In this document: positions 7,788 through 16,341 of the stretch, in pieces
How positions within the stretch are numbered: the first letter of the stretch is position 1
How the letters are laid out: every line of letters starts with the position of its first letter
Assembly (NCBI RefSeq): GCF_013369485.1
Contig: NZ_JABWEB010000002.1
Coordinates: 310,001 to 374,000, forward strand
Length of the DNA stretch: 64,000 nt
Direction: 5' to 3'
Source of the DNA: Massilia sp. BJB1822
Lineage (GTDB): Bacteria > Pseudomonadota > Gammaproteobacteria > Burkholderiales > Burkholderiaceae_D
The notes under the pieces: generated by a model
The model's input: only the letters and a program-made list of their open reading frames with translations
Database searches by the model: none
What the model was told of the DNA's origin: nothing
Program-made: the position numbers and the translations under genes

Positions 7788-10102
7788 TGCAAACAGCAAG
7801 AGACAAGATCCGCGAACTGCGCGCCCTGCATGAAGACGGCCTGTTAAGCCTGGCGGAATTCGACCGCCGCAAGAACGCCATTCTGGACGCCGAGTATGCG
7901 CCGCCAGGCCACGCCGCCACGCCTTTGCCTGTGCGGCAAGGCACGGAGCTGGGCTTGATGGCCGGCCAGGAAATCGGCCCGCAGAACCGCCGCTACCGGC
8001 TGGAACGCCTGCTCGGCATGGGCGGCATGGGCCAGGTGTGGCAGGCCACCGACCTGGCCACGCACGCCGAGCTGGGACACAGCGAACAGGTGGCGCTGAA
8101 AATCCTGCCGCCGCAACTGACGCAAAATCCGGTGCACGCCAAGCTGCTGATCGAGGAAGCCACCCAAGCGCGCCGCCTGGCGCACGACAATATCGTGCGC
8201 GTCTATGAATGGGCGCAAGACCCGGCCACGGCCAGCTATTTCATCATCATGGAATGCCTGGAAGGCCAGGATCTGGATGCCTGGCTGGCCGAAACCGGCG
8301 CCGCCACGCTGGACCAGGTGATGCAGCTGCTGCGGCCCGTGGCGAATGCCCTGCAATACGCCTGGGACAAGCACCGCCTGGTGCACCGCGACCTCAAACC
8401 GGGCAATGTCTTCCTGACCCGGCGCGGCGAGATCAAGCTGCTCGACTTCGGCATCGCTTCGCGCGTGCGCAGCTCGGGCAGCACCCTGGGTCTGCTGCAG
8501 ACGCCAAATGCCGGCACTGCCGGCTACCGCGCGCCCGAAGCGGGTACCAACCAGGGCCAGCCCGCGCCCCAGCTCGACGTGTATGCGGTGGCGGTGATGA
8601 TTTATCAGATGCTGGAAGGGAGCATGCCTTTCGGCGAGAACCGCTCGGCCCAGATCCAGCCCGATGCGCCCAAGGCCTTGAACGCGTTGCAATGGCAGGT
8701 GCTGCAGCGCGGCTTCGCTTTCGACCATGAAGAACGTCCCGGCTCGGTGGGCGGCTTGCTGGATGCCTTGCAGCGCGCCGCCGGCCCTAGCGAAGAGGAG
8801 CTGGCGGCGCAAGCCGAGCAGGCGCGCCAGCAGCAGCGCGAGCTGGAACGCCAGCGCGAACGCGAACAGGCCGAGGAAAAAGAGCGGGCTGCGCGCGCCG
8901 AACAGGAACGTCTGCTCCAGGCGCAGCTGGAAGCACAGCAGCGCGTCGAGACGCTGGCGCGGCGCAAGGCCGAAGCCGAGGCGCTGGCCCTGCAGAAGCT
9001 CAAGCTGGAACAGCAGCGCCGAGACCAGGAAAAACAGCGCCGCCTGGAAGCTGAGGAAGCAACGCGCCAGCGCAAGGAGCAGTTGCGCCAGCAGTTGCTG
9101 GCGCGGCGCGAGGCTGATGCGCAAAAGGCGCGCCAGGAATTCGAGGAGAAGCAGCGCAAGGCTGCGCAGATCAAGGCCGAAGCGGCTTATCGCGCCGAGC
9201 AGGAACGCCACCGCAAGGAACAGGCGGCGCGCAATGAGGCCGAGCTGCGCGCCATCCTGCCGACGCCGGAGAGCCCGGTGGCCGACGCCAGCGGCGTGCT
9301 GCGCGACAGTTTCGCCGACGGCAGCGGCAAGGGGCCGGAACTGGTGCTGATCCCGACCGGCCGCTTCCAGATGGGCGGCGCGCCGCACGAACATGCGGTG
9401 GCGTTGAAAGCCGGCTCCCAGCAATCATGGCTGGAGCGCGAGACGCCGCAGCGCTGGGTCGGCATCGAACAGTCGTTTGCGCTGGGCCGCTATCCGGTCA
9501 CGGTGCGCGAATGGCGCCAGTTCGCGCGCGCCACCGGCTGGGAATCGAAGCTCGACGTGGACTGGAGCGCGCCCGGTTTCGCCCAGGACGAGCTGCATCC
9601 CGTGGTCTGCGTCAGCTGGAATGACGCCCAGCTGTATCTGCAATGGCTGGGCGAGATGACCGGGCAGACGTACCGCCTGCCGAGCGAGGCGGAATGGGAA
9701 TACGCCTGCCGCGCCGGCACGCGCACCGCCTTCAGTTTCGGCGATACCATCAGCACCGAGCAGGCCAATTACGACGGCAACTTCACCTACAACGGCGGGC
9801 CGCGCGGCACGCACCGCAATGGCACCAGCAAGGTAGGCAGCTTCACGCCCAATCCCTGGGGGCTGTACGATATGCACGGCAATGTGTGGGAATGGGTGCA
9901 GGATGCGGTGCATGAGAATTACCAGGGCGCGCCGCTGGACGGGCGCGCCTGGGAAGAGGGCGGCGATGCGGCGCGCCGCATCCTGCGCGGCGGCGCCTGG
10001 CTGTACAACCCGCGCTATCTGCGCTCGGCGCTGCGCAACGGTTATTCCGCCGTGCTGGCCAACGATGTGGTGGGATTCCGGGTGGCGCGCAAGTTGGCTT
10101 GA
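7784..10102 (+). CDS. SHOCT - Ser/Thr protein kinase - coiled coil - FGE/sulfatase-modifying domain fusion
   Basis: The product is 772 residues. Residues 7-37 match a SHOCT motif (IRELRALHEDGLLSLAEFDRRK). An Hanks-type kinase domain spans about 70-335: the glycine loop is LLGMGGMGQVW (77-86), the lysine is in VALKIL (Lys106), the catalytic loop is HRDLKPGNV (201-209) and DFG is at 221-223. A Glu/Arg/Gln coiled coil follows at about 335-500. The rest is a formylglycine-generating-enzyme type domain, with WEYACRAGT, NPWGLYDMHGNVWEWVQD and RGGAW as hallmarks. No transmembrane span is seen. Chlamydial Pkn1 also joins a kinase to an FGE-like domain. The start at 7784 overlaps the previous TGA, and the paired ATG at 7787 is an alternative. 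It is the last kinase-related gene of the forward operon and likely phosphorylates partners read by the FHA protein of the opposing operon. Confidence 0.9.
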   Translation: MMQTARDKIRELRALHEDGLLSLAEFDRRKNAILDAEYAPPGHAATPLPVRQGTELGLMAGQEIGPQNRRYRLERLLGMGGMGQVWQATDLATHAELGHSEQVALKILPPQLTQNPVHAKLLIEEATQARRLAHDNIVRVYEWAQDPATASYFIIMECLEGQDLDAWLAETGAATLDQVMQLLRPVANALQYAWDKHRLVHRDLKPGNVFLTRRGEIKLLDFGIASRVRSSGSTLGLLQTPNAGTAGYRAPEAGTNQGQPAPQLDVYAVAVMIYQMLEGSMPFGENRSAQIQPDAPKALNALQWQVLQRGFAFDHEERPGSVGGLLDALQRAAGPSEEELAAQAEQARQQQRELERQREREQAEEKERAARAEQERLLQAQLEAQQRVETLARRKAEAEALALQKLKLEQQRRDQEKQRRLEAEEATRQRKEQLRQQLLARREADAQKARQEFEEKQRKAAQIKAEAAYRAEQERHRKEQAARNEAELRAILPTPESPVADASGVLRDSFADGSGKGPELVLIPTGRFQMGGAPHEHAVALKAGSQQSWLERETPQRWVGIEQSFALGRYPVTVREWRQFARATGWESKLDVDWSAPGFAQDELHPVVCVSWNDAQLYLQWLGEMTGQTYRLPSEAEWEYACRAGTRTAFSFGDTISTEQANYDGNFTYNGGPRGTHRNGTSKVGSFTPNPWGLYDMHGNVWEWVQDAVHENYQGAPLDGRAWEEGGDAARRILRGGAWLYNPRYLRSALRNGYSAVLANDVVGFRVARKLA

Positions 10103-10158
10103 TGGCGGCAAAGGGTGTACATTGCGGTATTCGCAATTCGCCAGTAAGGAAAACAGCC

Positions 10159-10557
10159 ATGACCATCAAAGTAATCCGCGATCAATCCCTGCCCATGCGC
10201 CATATCGCCCACGTCCGCAACCACCTGATTTCGGTGGACGGCACGGTGGCGGAGGGCGGCAATGACGCCGGTCCGGCTCCGCACGATCTGTATGACGCCG
10301 CCATTTCCGCCTGCAAGGCGCTGACCGTGGTCTGGTACGCCAACCGTAAAGGCATTCCTGTCGAGGATGTGCAGGTCAGCACGGAGCGCGACGACAGCGA
10401 GGAGCGCAAGGGCGTGTACCGCCTCGCCACCACCTTGCATCTGACGGGCGACCTGACCGAGGCGCAGCGCGAAGAGCTGCTGTCGGTGGCGCAGAAATGC
10501 CCGGTGCACAAACTGATGACCAGCGTCACCACCGAAGTGAGCACAGTGCTGGGGTGA
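10159..10557 (+). CDS. OsmC family protein
   Basis: The 132-residue product has the OsmC/Ohr layout, including the second redox cysteine in the family box CPVHKLM and an earlier helix cysteine in SACKALT. OsmC-like proteins use this cysteine pair to reduce organic peroxides or act as thiol-dependent hydroperoxidases in the cytoplasm. I chose ATG 10159 because the protein then starts at the typical short N-terminus and AAGGAAAACAGCC lies just upstream; the frame is open back to 10099 but that would run into the preceding intergenic space. Pirin starts 4 bp after the stop, so the two are probably co-transcribed. This pair is a metabolic or stress insert between the two signalling operons. Confidence 0.9.
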   Translation: MTIKVIRDQSLPMRHIAHVRNHLISVDGTVAEGGNDAGPAPHDLYDAAISACKALTVVWYANRKGIPVEDVQVSTERDDSEERKGVYRLATTLHLTGDLTEAQREELLSVAQKCPVHKLMTSVTTEVSTVLG

Positions 10558-10561
10558 TGCG

Positions 10562-11446
10562 ATGACGATTTCCCATGTATTGAAAGGCCATGAGAAGGAT
10601 CTGGGCGGCGGCTTCATGGTGCGCCGCTATCTGCCCTCCGTCGTCAAGCAGGCGGTCGGCCCCTTCATCTTCTTCGACCATTTCGGCCCGGTCGACGTGA
10701 AACCCGAGGACAACCACGATGTGCGCCCGCATCCGCATATCGGCCTGGCCACGGTCACCTATCTGTTCGAAGGCGCGATCGAGCACCGCGACAGCATCGG
10801 CTCCCTGCAGCGCATCGAGCCGGGCGCCATCAACTGGATGACGGCCGGCAGCGGCGTGGTGCACTCCGAGCGCACGCCGAAAGACCTGGTAGGCAAGCCG
10901 CACCGCACCCACGGCCTGCAGCTGTGGGCGGCCCTGCCCAAGGCGCATGAGGAGACCGAAGCGGCCTTCGCGCACACGGCGGCGGAAGAGATTCCCGAGC
11001 TGGAAGTGCAGGGCGCGAAAGTGCGCGTATTGATCGGCAGCGCCTTCGGCCGCACCTCGCCGGTGGCCACCTTCAGCCAAACCCTCTACCTTGATGTGCA
11101 GCTGCAGGAAGGGCAGGAGCTGGGCCTGAGCGGCCTGCCGGAAGAGGCGGCGGTGTATCCGATCTCTGGCGAGCTGGAAATCGACGGCACGGCCCTGGCG
11201 CTGCACACCATGGCCTTGCTCGACACGCGCAGCTCGCAGCGCGTGCTGGCGCGCAGCACGGCGCGTTTCGTGGTGATCGGCGGCGAACCGCTGGACGGCC
11301 ATCGCTTCATGCTGTGGAATTTTGTTTCGTCGAGCAAGGAACGCCTGCTGCAGGCGGCCAGCGATTGGGACGCGCAGCGCTTCCCGAAAGTGCCGGGCGA
11401 AACGGAGTGGATTCCTCTGCCGCAGAATACGCCGCGCGCATCCTGA
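10562..11446 (+). CDS. Pirin family protein
   Basis: The 294-residue product is a typical bicupin pirin. The N-terminal cupin carries PHPHIGLATVTYLFEG with metal-binding histidines, then the family segment MTAGSGVVHSER. A C-terminal cupin about residues 160-245 lacks a comparable histidine set, as is usual. Pirins bind Fe(II) or similar metals; many have quercetin dioxygenase activity and some interact with transcription or metabolic proteins. The gene follows OsmC after 4 bp, which fits an oxidative-stress pairing. It ends 51 bp before the converging FHA gene. Start choice is supported by the GATGCGATG context; no strong Shine-Dalgarno is seen, so coupling to OsmC is probable. Confidence 0.9.
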   Translation: MTISHVLKGHEKDLGGGFMVRRYLPSVVKQAVGPFIFFDHFGPVDVKPEDNHDVRPHPHIGLATVTYLFEGAIEHRDSIGSLQRIEPGAINWMTAGSGVVHSERTPKDLVGKPHRTHGLQLWAALPKAHEETEAAFAHTAAEEIPELEVQGAKVRVLIGSAFGRTSPVATFSQTLYLDVQLQEGQELGLSGLPEEAAVYPISGELEIDGTALALHTMALLDTRSSQRVLARSTARFVVIGGEPLDGHRFMLWNFVSSSKERLLQAASDWDAQRFPKVPGETEWIPLPQNTPRAS

Positions 11447-11497
11447 CGCGCTGCATGGCCCGGGCCGTTGCTGCTGCAGCGGTCCTGCTGCCTTGAT

Positions 11498-13024
11498 TTA
11501 GGCGGTCTGCATATCGTGCAGCGGCAGCGTGCCGTGCTGGCCGGCGCTGCCGGTGCGGATGATCCAGCATTCCGGATACGGTTCGCTGGCGAAGCGCGTA
11601 TGCTTGGGCAGGCGGCTCAGGCGTTCCAGCGAGGCGGATGGTGCCAGCGCGGTTTCCTTGCCGGTCAACTGGTCCAGATGCCAGAAGCCGCCGCTGTGGT
11701 GCATGATGAGCGGCAGCGCCGCCGCATTCGGAGCGGCGGCAAAGCGCGGCATCGGGTAGCCGGGATGGGTGTCCGGCATCAGCAGGTAGAAGCATTCGGC
11801 CGGGGCGCCGTGATCGAGGCGGTGCAGGATCACGCCATGCGGCATGACGGCGCTTACCGTCAGCACCACGATGCCCTTGATGCTGGCGCTCATTTCAATC
11901 CTCATGCCCTGGCGCAGCGGCACCGGCTTATGCTTGCCAGGCCAGACGCCGTCCAGCAGCAGGCCATAGCGCGACACGTCCTCGATCTCGAAGCCCTGCT
12001 TGCCGCGCCGGATCACGGCGTGGCGGCCCGAGAGGCGGCGCGTCAGGCCGCCCGTGTCCTGGCCGTTCTCGCCGAAATGCGTGAGCAGCACATCGGCCTC
12101 CGGGTCCACCAGCTCGTGGCGTCCCAGCACGCAATCCTCCAGCGCGAACAGGCGGATCTGGCGCTGCGCGCCGCCTTCCGGCGCGGCGTTGACGATGCTG
12201 GCGGCCGTGCTGGGATGCGGGTGGCTTTCGCCCGCATGCGGCAGGTCGATTTCGATCAGATCCTCATCCCAGGCGATAGTGGTGAAGCCCATGTCCACCT
12301 TGCCCTGCGGCGCGCCGAGGTCGAGGTGGGCGATGCCGGCATTGCGCGCGGTGACGTCGATATCCATGCTGGCGCCGCCTTGCGCGGCCACGTGCGCGAT
12401 CGAGGCGTCATCGGCCATCACGCGCACATTCTTGTGGGTGCTGAGGAAGATGCGGTGGATGTCGGTCAGCGTGGCGTCCAAGCGCGGCACCAGGATGACA
12501 AAAGTGCATTCCCATTTGCGCGTGGGCTGGCCCGCGGCCTGGCTCAGGATTTCGGCGCGGATCTGGTACTGGCCGTGCTCCTTGCCGCGCGAGGAAAACT
12601 CCACGAAGAGCGGGCGCCAGCCGCCCTGCAGCATGCGCGAAAACTGTTGGCGCGAGGCGCCGTTCGGTATCAATTCGGATTGCAGATGGATAGCCAGCTG
12701 CGGCGCGCAATCCTGCGGCATGCCGCGCAGTTCCATCTTCAAGGTCTGGCGGCCGCCGGCCGCGCGCGGATCGAAACCGCTGATATGCAGCTGTGGTCTG
12801 GCGCCGGATGAGCGCATGGCCGTGGCATAGTTGGCAACCATTTCCCCCGCCGCCTGCGTGGCCGCAGGCGTTTGCGGACCCGAACGCGCGCTGCGCACAG
12901 CCGTCAGCAAGTCATAGCTGGTCGGCGCGGACGCCGCCTGGCTATGGCCAGCCGTGCAACTGCTCTCGCCGGGCGTGACCCAGCAAGTGCAATGCGGATG
13001 GTCGGGGTTACTGCATTTTTTCAT
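11498..13024 (-). CDS. FHA domain protein with N-terminal Cys-rich motif
   Basis: The 508-residue product starts with a Cys/His-rich stretch (Cys4, Cys12, Cys14, Cys23) that could bind zinc. A middle region of unknown fold follows. A forkhead-associated domain lies at about 295-390, with VLGRHEL, the phosphothreonine-binding S-x-R-H (LSGRHAVI) and DVSRYGLLLDG in the right order. FHA domains read phosphothreonine, so this protein is the likely reader for the two kinases in this locus. It is the last gene of the reverse operon, 137 bp below the phosphatase, and a separate promoter is visible upstream. The C-terminal 115 residues are unrecognised. No signal peptide or transmembrane span is seen. 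Confidence 0.85.
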   Translation of the reverse strand: MKKCSNPDHPHCTCWVTPGESSCTAGHSQAASAPTSYDLLTAVRSARSGPQTPAATQAAGEMVANYATAMRSSGARPQLHISGFDPRAAGGRQTLKMELRGMPQDCAPQLAIHLQSELIPNGASRQQFSRMLQGGWRPLFVEFSSRGKEHGQYQIRAEILSQAAGQPTRKWECTFVILVPRLDATLTDIHRIFLSTHKNVRVMADDASIAHVAAQGGASMDIDVTARNAGIAHLDLGAPQGKVDMGFTTIAWDEDLIEIDLPHAGESHPHPSTAASIVNAAPEGGAQRQIRLFALEDCVLGRHELVDPEADVLLTHFGENGQDTGGLTRRLSGRHAVIRRGKQGFEIEDVSRYGLLLDGVWPGKHKPVPLRQGMRIEMSASIKGIVVLTVSAVMPHGVILHRLDHGAPAECFYLLMPDTHPGYPMPRFAAAPNAAALPLIMHHSGGFWHLDQLTGKETALAPSASLERLSRLPKHTRFASEPYPECWIIRTGSAGQHGTLPLHDMQTA

Positions 13025-13051
13025 GGCAGACGGGAAGAAGGGATAGACGAG

Positions 13052-13081
13052 AGCTTACGCGCTTTCTCATCGTTTTGGCAA
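13052..13081 (-). promoter_or_regulatory. Candidate sigma-70 promoter for the FHA gene
   Basis: Reading the reverse strand, TTGCCA (13076-13081) and TAAGCT (13052-13057) are separated by 18 bp, 28 bp before the FHA start codon. This would let the FHA gene be transcribed independently of the phosphatase operon. Similarity is moderate and no conservation data are available. Confidence 0.4.
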
Positions 13082-13160
13082 CCTGCCGTTAGGATGAATA
13101 GCGCAGTTTTTCCGTCTATGCTCAAGGCACGCTGCTTCTGCAACAGTGGGGCGTATCGAT

Positions 13161-14096
13161 TCAGGCCAGCCGGAAGGCGATCGCTGTCAAATTGTCAATG
13201 TGCAGACCGGGCGGCGGATGGGCATTGAACTCGCCGAACAGCGCCTCCAGTGCGCCTTCGGCGCTGGCGTGCGACAGCAGCTCGGGCCAGCGCGCCGTCC
13301 ATAGCTGCGGGTGGCGGCAGGCCCAGAAACCGTCGCTGGCCAGCAGATACAGGGCGTCGCGGCGCAGCTCCAAGACGCGCCGGTCGCCCAGGTGGCGCAG
13401 GAAGGGCGGCAGGCAGCCGCGGTCCAGGGCGCGCAACCCGTCTTCCAGCTGCAGGGGATTGTCGAAGGCATTGCCAAGGATGAAAGCTTGCGAGATCTGC
13501 GCGCGGTGTTCACCGTGCACCTGCTGCCACCATTCGCTTTCATCGAGCAAGCCGTGCAGCGCAAACATGGTGGCCGGCACGTGGTCCACCGTCAGCGGGG
13601 CCGCCTGCTGCGGCGTGATTTCGTACAGGCGCGAGTCGCCCACGTGGTACAGCAGCGGCGCCTGGCCGGGCGGCAGCTCCACCAGGGTCAGCGTGGTGCC
13701 GGGACGGCGTTCGTTATGGGGCAGGCCGGGGGGATTGAACTGGGCTTGCAGATCGGCGTGCAGGGCGTCCAGCTGCTGCGACAGTTGCGCCAGCGTGGCG
13801 CAGGGCGGCATGCGCAGCAGGCCGGCGGCCGTGGCTTCCGCGGCCTCGCGGCCGTGGCCATGGCCGCCCATGCCATCCATCACCGCCAGGCGCAGATGGC
13901 CGGCCGGCCAATGCGGCAGCTGCAGGCGGCGCTCGATTTGCTGGTACAGCATCACGGCCTGGCCGCTGGCGTCGATCAGCACATAGTTGTCTTGGTTCTC
14001 CAACCGCAGCGCGGCGCCCGCGATGGCGCAGGGATTGCTGCGCGCCGCCACATCGAGCAGCGGGCCGAAATTGAGCGGAGCAGGCAATGTTGTCAT
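13161..14096 (-). CDS. PP2C-type Ser/Thr protein phosphatase
   Basis: The 311-residue product has the metal-binding boxes of PP2C phosphatases: NQDNYV near the N-terminus, MDGMGGHGHG, VGDSRLYE and LASDGFW. It should dephosphorylate Ser/Thr residues set by the kinases of this locus, using two Mn/Mg ions. I chose ATG 14096 because GGGAG lies 5-7 bp upstream. An in-frame ATG at 14153 (overlapping the upstream TGA, with AAGG upstream) would add 19 residues without domain content and is a real alternative. The gene lies between the SH3 membrane protein and the FHA protein in the reverse operon. No membrane span is present, so it is a free cytoplasmic phosphatase, unlike membrane-bound PstP. Confidence 0.9.
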   Translation of the reverse strand: MTTLPAPLNFGPLLDVAARSNPCAIAGAALRLENQDNYVLIDASGQAVMLYQQIERRLQLPHWPAGHLRLAVMDGMGGHGHGREAAEATAAGLLRMPPCATLAQLSQQLDALHADLQAQFNPPGLPHNERRPGTTLTLVELPPGQAPLLYHVGDSRLYEITPQQAAPLTVDHVPATMFALHGLLDESEWWQQVHGEHRAQISQAFILGNAFDNPLQLEDGLRALDRGCLPPFLRHLGDRRVLELRRDALYLLASDGFWACRHPQLWTARWPELLSHASAEGALEALFGEFNAHPPPGLHIDNLTAIAFRLA

Positions 14097-14145
14097 TGTG
14101 CTCCCAGTGTAGCGCGAAGCGGACGCACTGGCGACTGCGGCGGTG

Positions 14146-14658
14146 TCACTCATCGGCCTTGCGCAGCCACAGACTGCTGGCCCAGCCGGTGTACATATTG
14201 CCATCCACCTTGGCCTGCAGCTGCCACCAGTCGCCCTGGCGCGCGCCGGTGAAGGTGACGCTGGCGCCGGCCGGCACGGTGGTCAGGCGCGATGCGCCCA
14301 CGCTGGCCGCGCTGCGCAGATTCAGGTCGCGGTGGACGCGGTAGAACGGCCCGGCTTCTATCCGCTCAGCCGCTGGTGGCGCCGTCAGCGCCGCCGGCAT
14401 CGGGCGGCTGGACTGGATGCGCGTGGCGCTGGCGTTGGCGACGGCGCTGCTGAAAGGCAGGGGCGAGGCGTGGAAGAAATACAGCAGCAGGCTGCCCAAG
14501 GCCCAGCTGCCCGCGCCCAGGATGAACAGGCCGCGTGCGGTGGGACGGCGCCACCAGCCGCGCGGCGTCAGGTAGGAGGCCAGCACTAGCGTCATGGCCA
14601 GGCCGGCCAGATAGGCAAAGGCGCCGTGGTAGGAGGCGAAGTCCATGCTGGGTTCCAT
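14146..14658 (-). CDS. Membrane protein with C-terminal bacterial SH3 domain
   Basis: The 170-residue protein begins with two hydrophobic segments (about residues 10-28 and 40-60), probably transmembrane helices, then a Ser/Ala/Pro-rich linker. A C-terminal SH3-type domain follows at about 105-168 (LNLRSAASVGASRLTTVPAG; later GDWWQLQ and GWASSLWL). Such domains commonly bind peptidoglycan stems, so it may sense or tether to the wall and link the PBP/SEDS machinery to the kinases. ATG 14658 starts 2 bp after the upstream TAG. ATG 14646 is a second option with GGATGGAAC upstream. The reading frame stays open further upstream inside the neighbour gene, but that extension is low-complexity and rejected. 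Confidence 0.75.
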   Translation of the reverse strand: MEPSMDFASYHGAFAYLAGLAMTLVLASYLTPRGWWRRPTARGLFILGAGSWALGSLLLYFFHASPLPFSSAVANASATRIQSSRPMPAALTAPPAAERIEAGPFYRVHRDLNLRSAASVGASRLTTVPAGASVTFTGARQGDWWQLQAKVDGNMYTGWASSLWLRKADE

Positions 14659-14659
14659 C

Positions 14660-16336
14660 CTAGGCTTCGTAGCGCAGCACGTAATGGCCGGCGACGAGGT
14701 GGTGGCCCGGTGGCAGCAGATAGGGCGCATCGCCCGCCGTCTCGTCGATGCGGGCGACGGGCTGCAGCTTTTCATCCAGGTGGTATAAGGCCTGGCTGGA
14801 CGAGAGGCGGCCGATCAGCAAGCCCTTGGCGCTGGCTTCGAAGCTGAAAGCGTTGCGCGAAAGGCCGATGCGGTCGGGACTGGAGCTGTGCTGTCCTGGC
14901 GCGGCCGAGGGCTCGCCGCAGCGCAGATAGCGCGGCGAATCGAGCACGCGCAAGGCGCTCAGCGCCGGCATGCCGCGGCCGAAGGTGAGGCGCGCGCCGC
15001 CCGCGATGGGGGCGCTGGCCGCATGCGGCAGGGCGAGCAGGGCGCAGTAGCGATCCGCCAGCGCGCCAGTGGCCGGCAGCAGCGCGATGCTGCGTCCTTC
15101 CACGGGCGAGAAGCTGGCGGGCGCATTGATGCGTTGGCGGCCCGCTTCGGTGATGGCAAACATTTCGTCGCTGGCGCTGACGGTGATGGTCAGCAGATTG
15201 CCGTTGCCGGGCACGGGCGCCAGCGCGAGCTGGCTGTCGAAGGGGATTTGCAGCGCCGTGGCGCCGGTGTCGCGGTAGCGGCTCAAGCGCGGCAGGGCCA
15301 GCGCGGCCAGCACCAGGCGCTGCTGCGCCTTGGGGGCATAGGTCGCATCGCTTTCCGGCGTGACCGGCGCCGGCCGCGGGCTGGAGGGCAGCGGCGCGGC
15401 GGTGCGTTCTTCAGGGCCATCGGGCAGCCTGGCGCGCGCCTGCCAGACGGCTGCACGCGCCGTCGTCCGTTCCTGCGCCACGCCGTCGGCATTGCCGTCG
15501 GCCGCTGCGCGCGGGCCGGTCTGGCGCGCGATATTGATGGCGGCATCCGGCGCGTTGCCGGGGCTGGCCGTGCCACCTGATGCTGCGCTGCGCATGGCAG
15601 CAGCCGTGGGCGTGATTTTCAGCAGCAGGCGCGGGGTCTGGCCTTGCGGGCCGGTGCCGCCGCGCGCCGATTTGATGACGTAATAGCCGTTGGCGGCGTC
15701 GAAGCTGCAATCGAAAACATCCTTGGGGCGCATATGCAGCACGGGTGGCGCGTCCGGCCCGTCGTTGAGCAGCAGAATGGCGCCGTCGCCGCCGAAAGGC
15801 CAGCCTTGCACGGCGCAGCTGGCCGGGCCGTTTTCGCCGCCGATCAGCACCAGACGCTGGTTGGCGTATACCGGGCAGACCGGCTTCCACACCGCGCTGT
15901 CGCGCGAGGCGCTGACCATGAACAGTGCCTTTTCGCCGCTGGCGGGCAGATAGACGGCGTGGCCGAAGCGCACTTCGATTTCGCCGGCCGCCAGATGTTC
16001 GCTGCCCATCACGTCATAGCGCACCTCGTCGCTGCCGAGCAGGTCGCCGAAGTCCTTCTGGTGCAGGCTGGCCAGCGTGGCGGCCAGCTCGCGGGCGCGC
16101 GCGCCGCGCGTGAGGTGGTAGTCGTCGTCCACATCTTCCTGCGGCAAAGCCAGCGCCACGTGGGAGAAGCAGCGCGTGGCGGCGCGGCCGCGCTGTTCGC
16201 GCGGGCAGCGTTCCAGCAGGTCGCGCAGCAGCGGGCGGCGCGCAAACAGCGCCAGGCCCGGTGCCTGCCAGATCGATTCGGCGTTGAAAACATCGGGAAT
16301 GCGTCCCAGGACTTCGTGTTGGACATAGATCGGCAT
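14660..16336 (-). CDS. Uncharacterised 558-residue protein of the kinase/SEDS operon
   Basis: I do not recognise a family. The N-terminal half (1-230) looks globular, with several Cys (CPREQRG, PVCPVYA, ASCAVQG, FDCSF). The middle (about 240-330) is a disordered Ala/Pro/Thr-rich linker. The last 200 residues are beta-rich and end in a segment (GLLIGRLSSSQALYHL...HLVAGHYVLRY) reminiscent of FHA-type or jelly-roll strands, without the FHA phospho-binding residues. There is no signal peptide or membrane helix. The GAGGAG site overlapping the FtsW stop supports ATG 16336. The tight spacing (5 bp to FtsW, 1 bp to the SH3 gene) argues for a shared function. It could be a substrate or adaptor of the kinases; this is inference from context. 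Confidence 0.75.
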   Translation of the reverse strand: MPIYVQHEVLGRIPDVFNAESIWQAPGLALFARRPLLRDLLERCPREQRGRAATRCFSHVALALPQEDVDDDYHLTRGARARELAATLASLHQKDFGDLLGSDEVRYDVMGSEHLAAGEIEVRFGHAVYLPASGEKALFMVSASRDSAVWKPVCPVYANQRLVLIGGENGPASCAVQGWPFGGDGAILLLNDGPDAPPVLHMRPKDVFDCSFDAANGYYVIKSARGGTGPQGQTPRLLLKITPTAAAMRSAASGGTASPGNAPDAAINIARQTGPRAAADGNADGVAQERTTARAAVWQARARLPDGPEERTAAPLPSSPRPAPVTPESDATYAPKAQQRLVLAALALPRLSRYRDTGATALQIPFDSQLALAPVPGNGNLLTITVSASDEMFAITEAGRQRINAPASFSPVEGRSIALLPATGALADRYCALLALPHAASAPIAGGARLTFGRGMPALSALRVLDSPRYLRCGEPSAAPGQHSSSPDRIGLSRNAFSFEASAKGLLIGRLSSSQALYHLDEKLQPVARIDETAGDAPYLLPPGHHLVAGHYVLRYEA

Positions 16337-16341
16337 GGTGC

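Noticed and set aside
5469..7799. 776-residue open frame on the reverse strand
   Set aside because: It is the antisense shadow of the zinc-ribbon SPFH gene, caused by the high third-position GC and repetitive Glu/Gln/Arg codons. The forward frame has domains and a binding site; the reverse one has none.
42..14150. Type VI secretion locus suggested by kinase, phosphatase and FHA genes
   Set aside because: None of the TssB/C, VgrG, ClpV or other secretion genes is present; PBP and SEDS genes point to wall growth instead.
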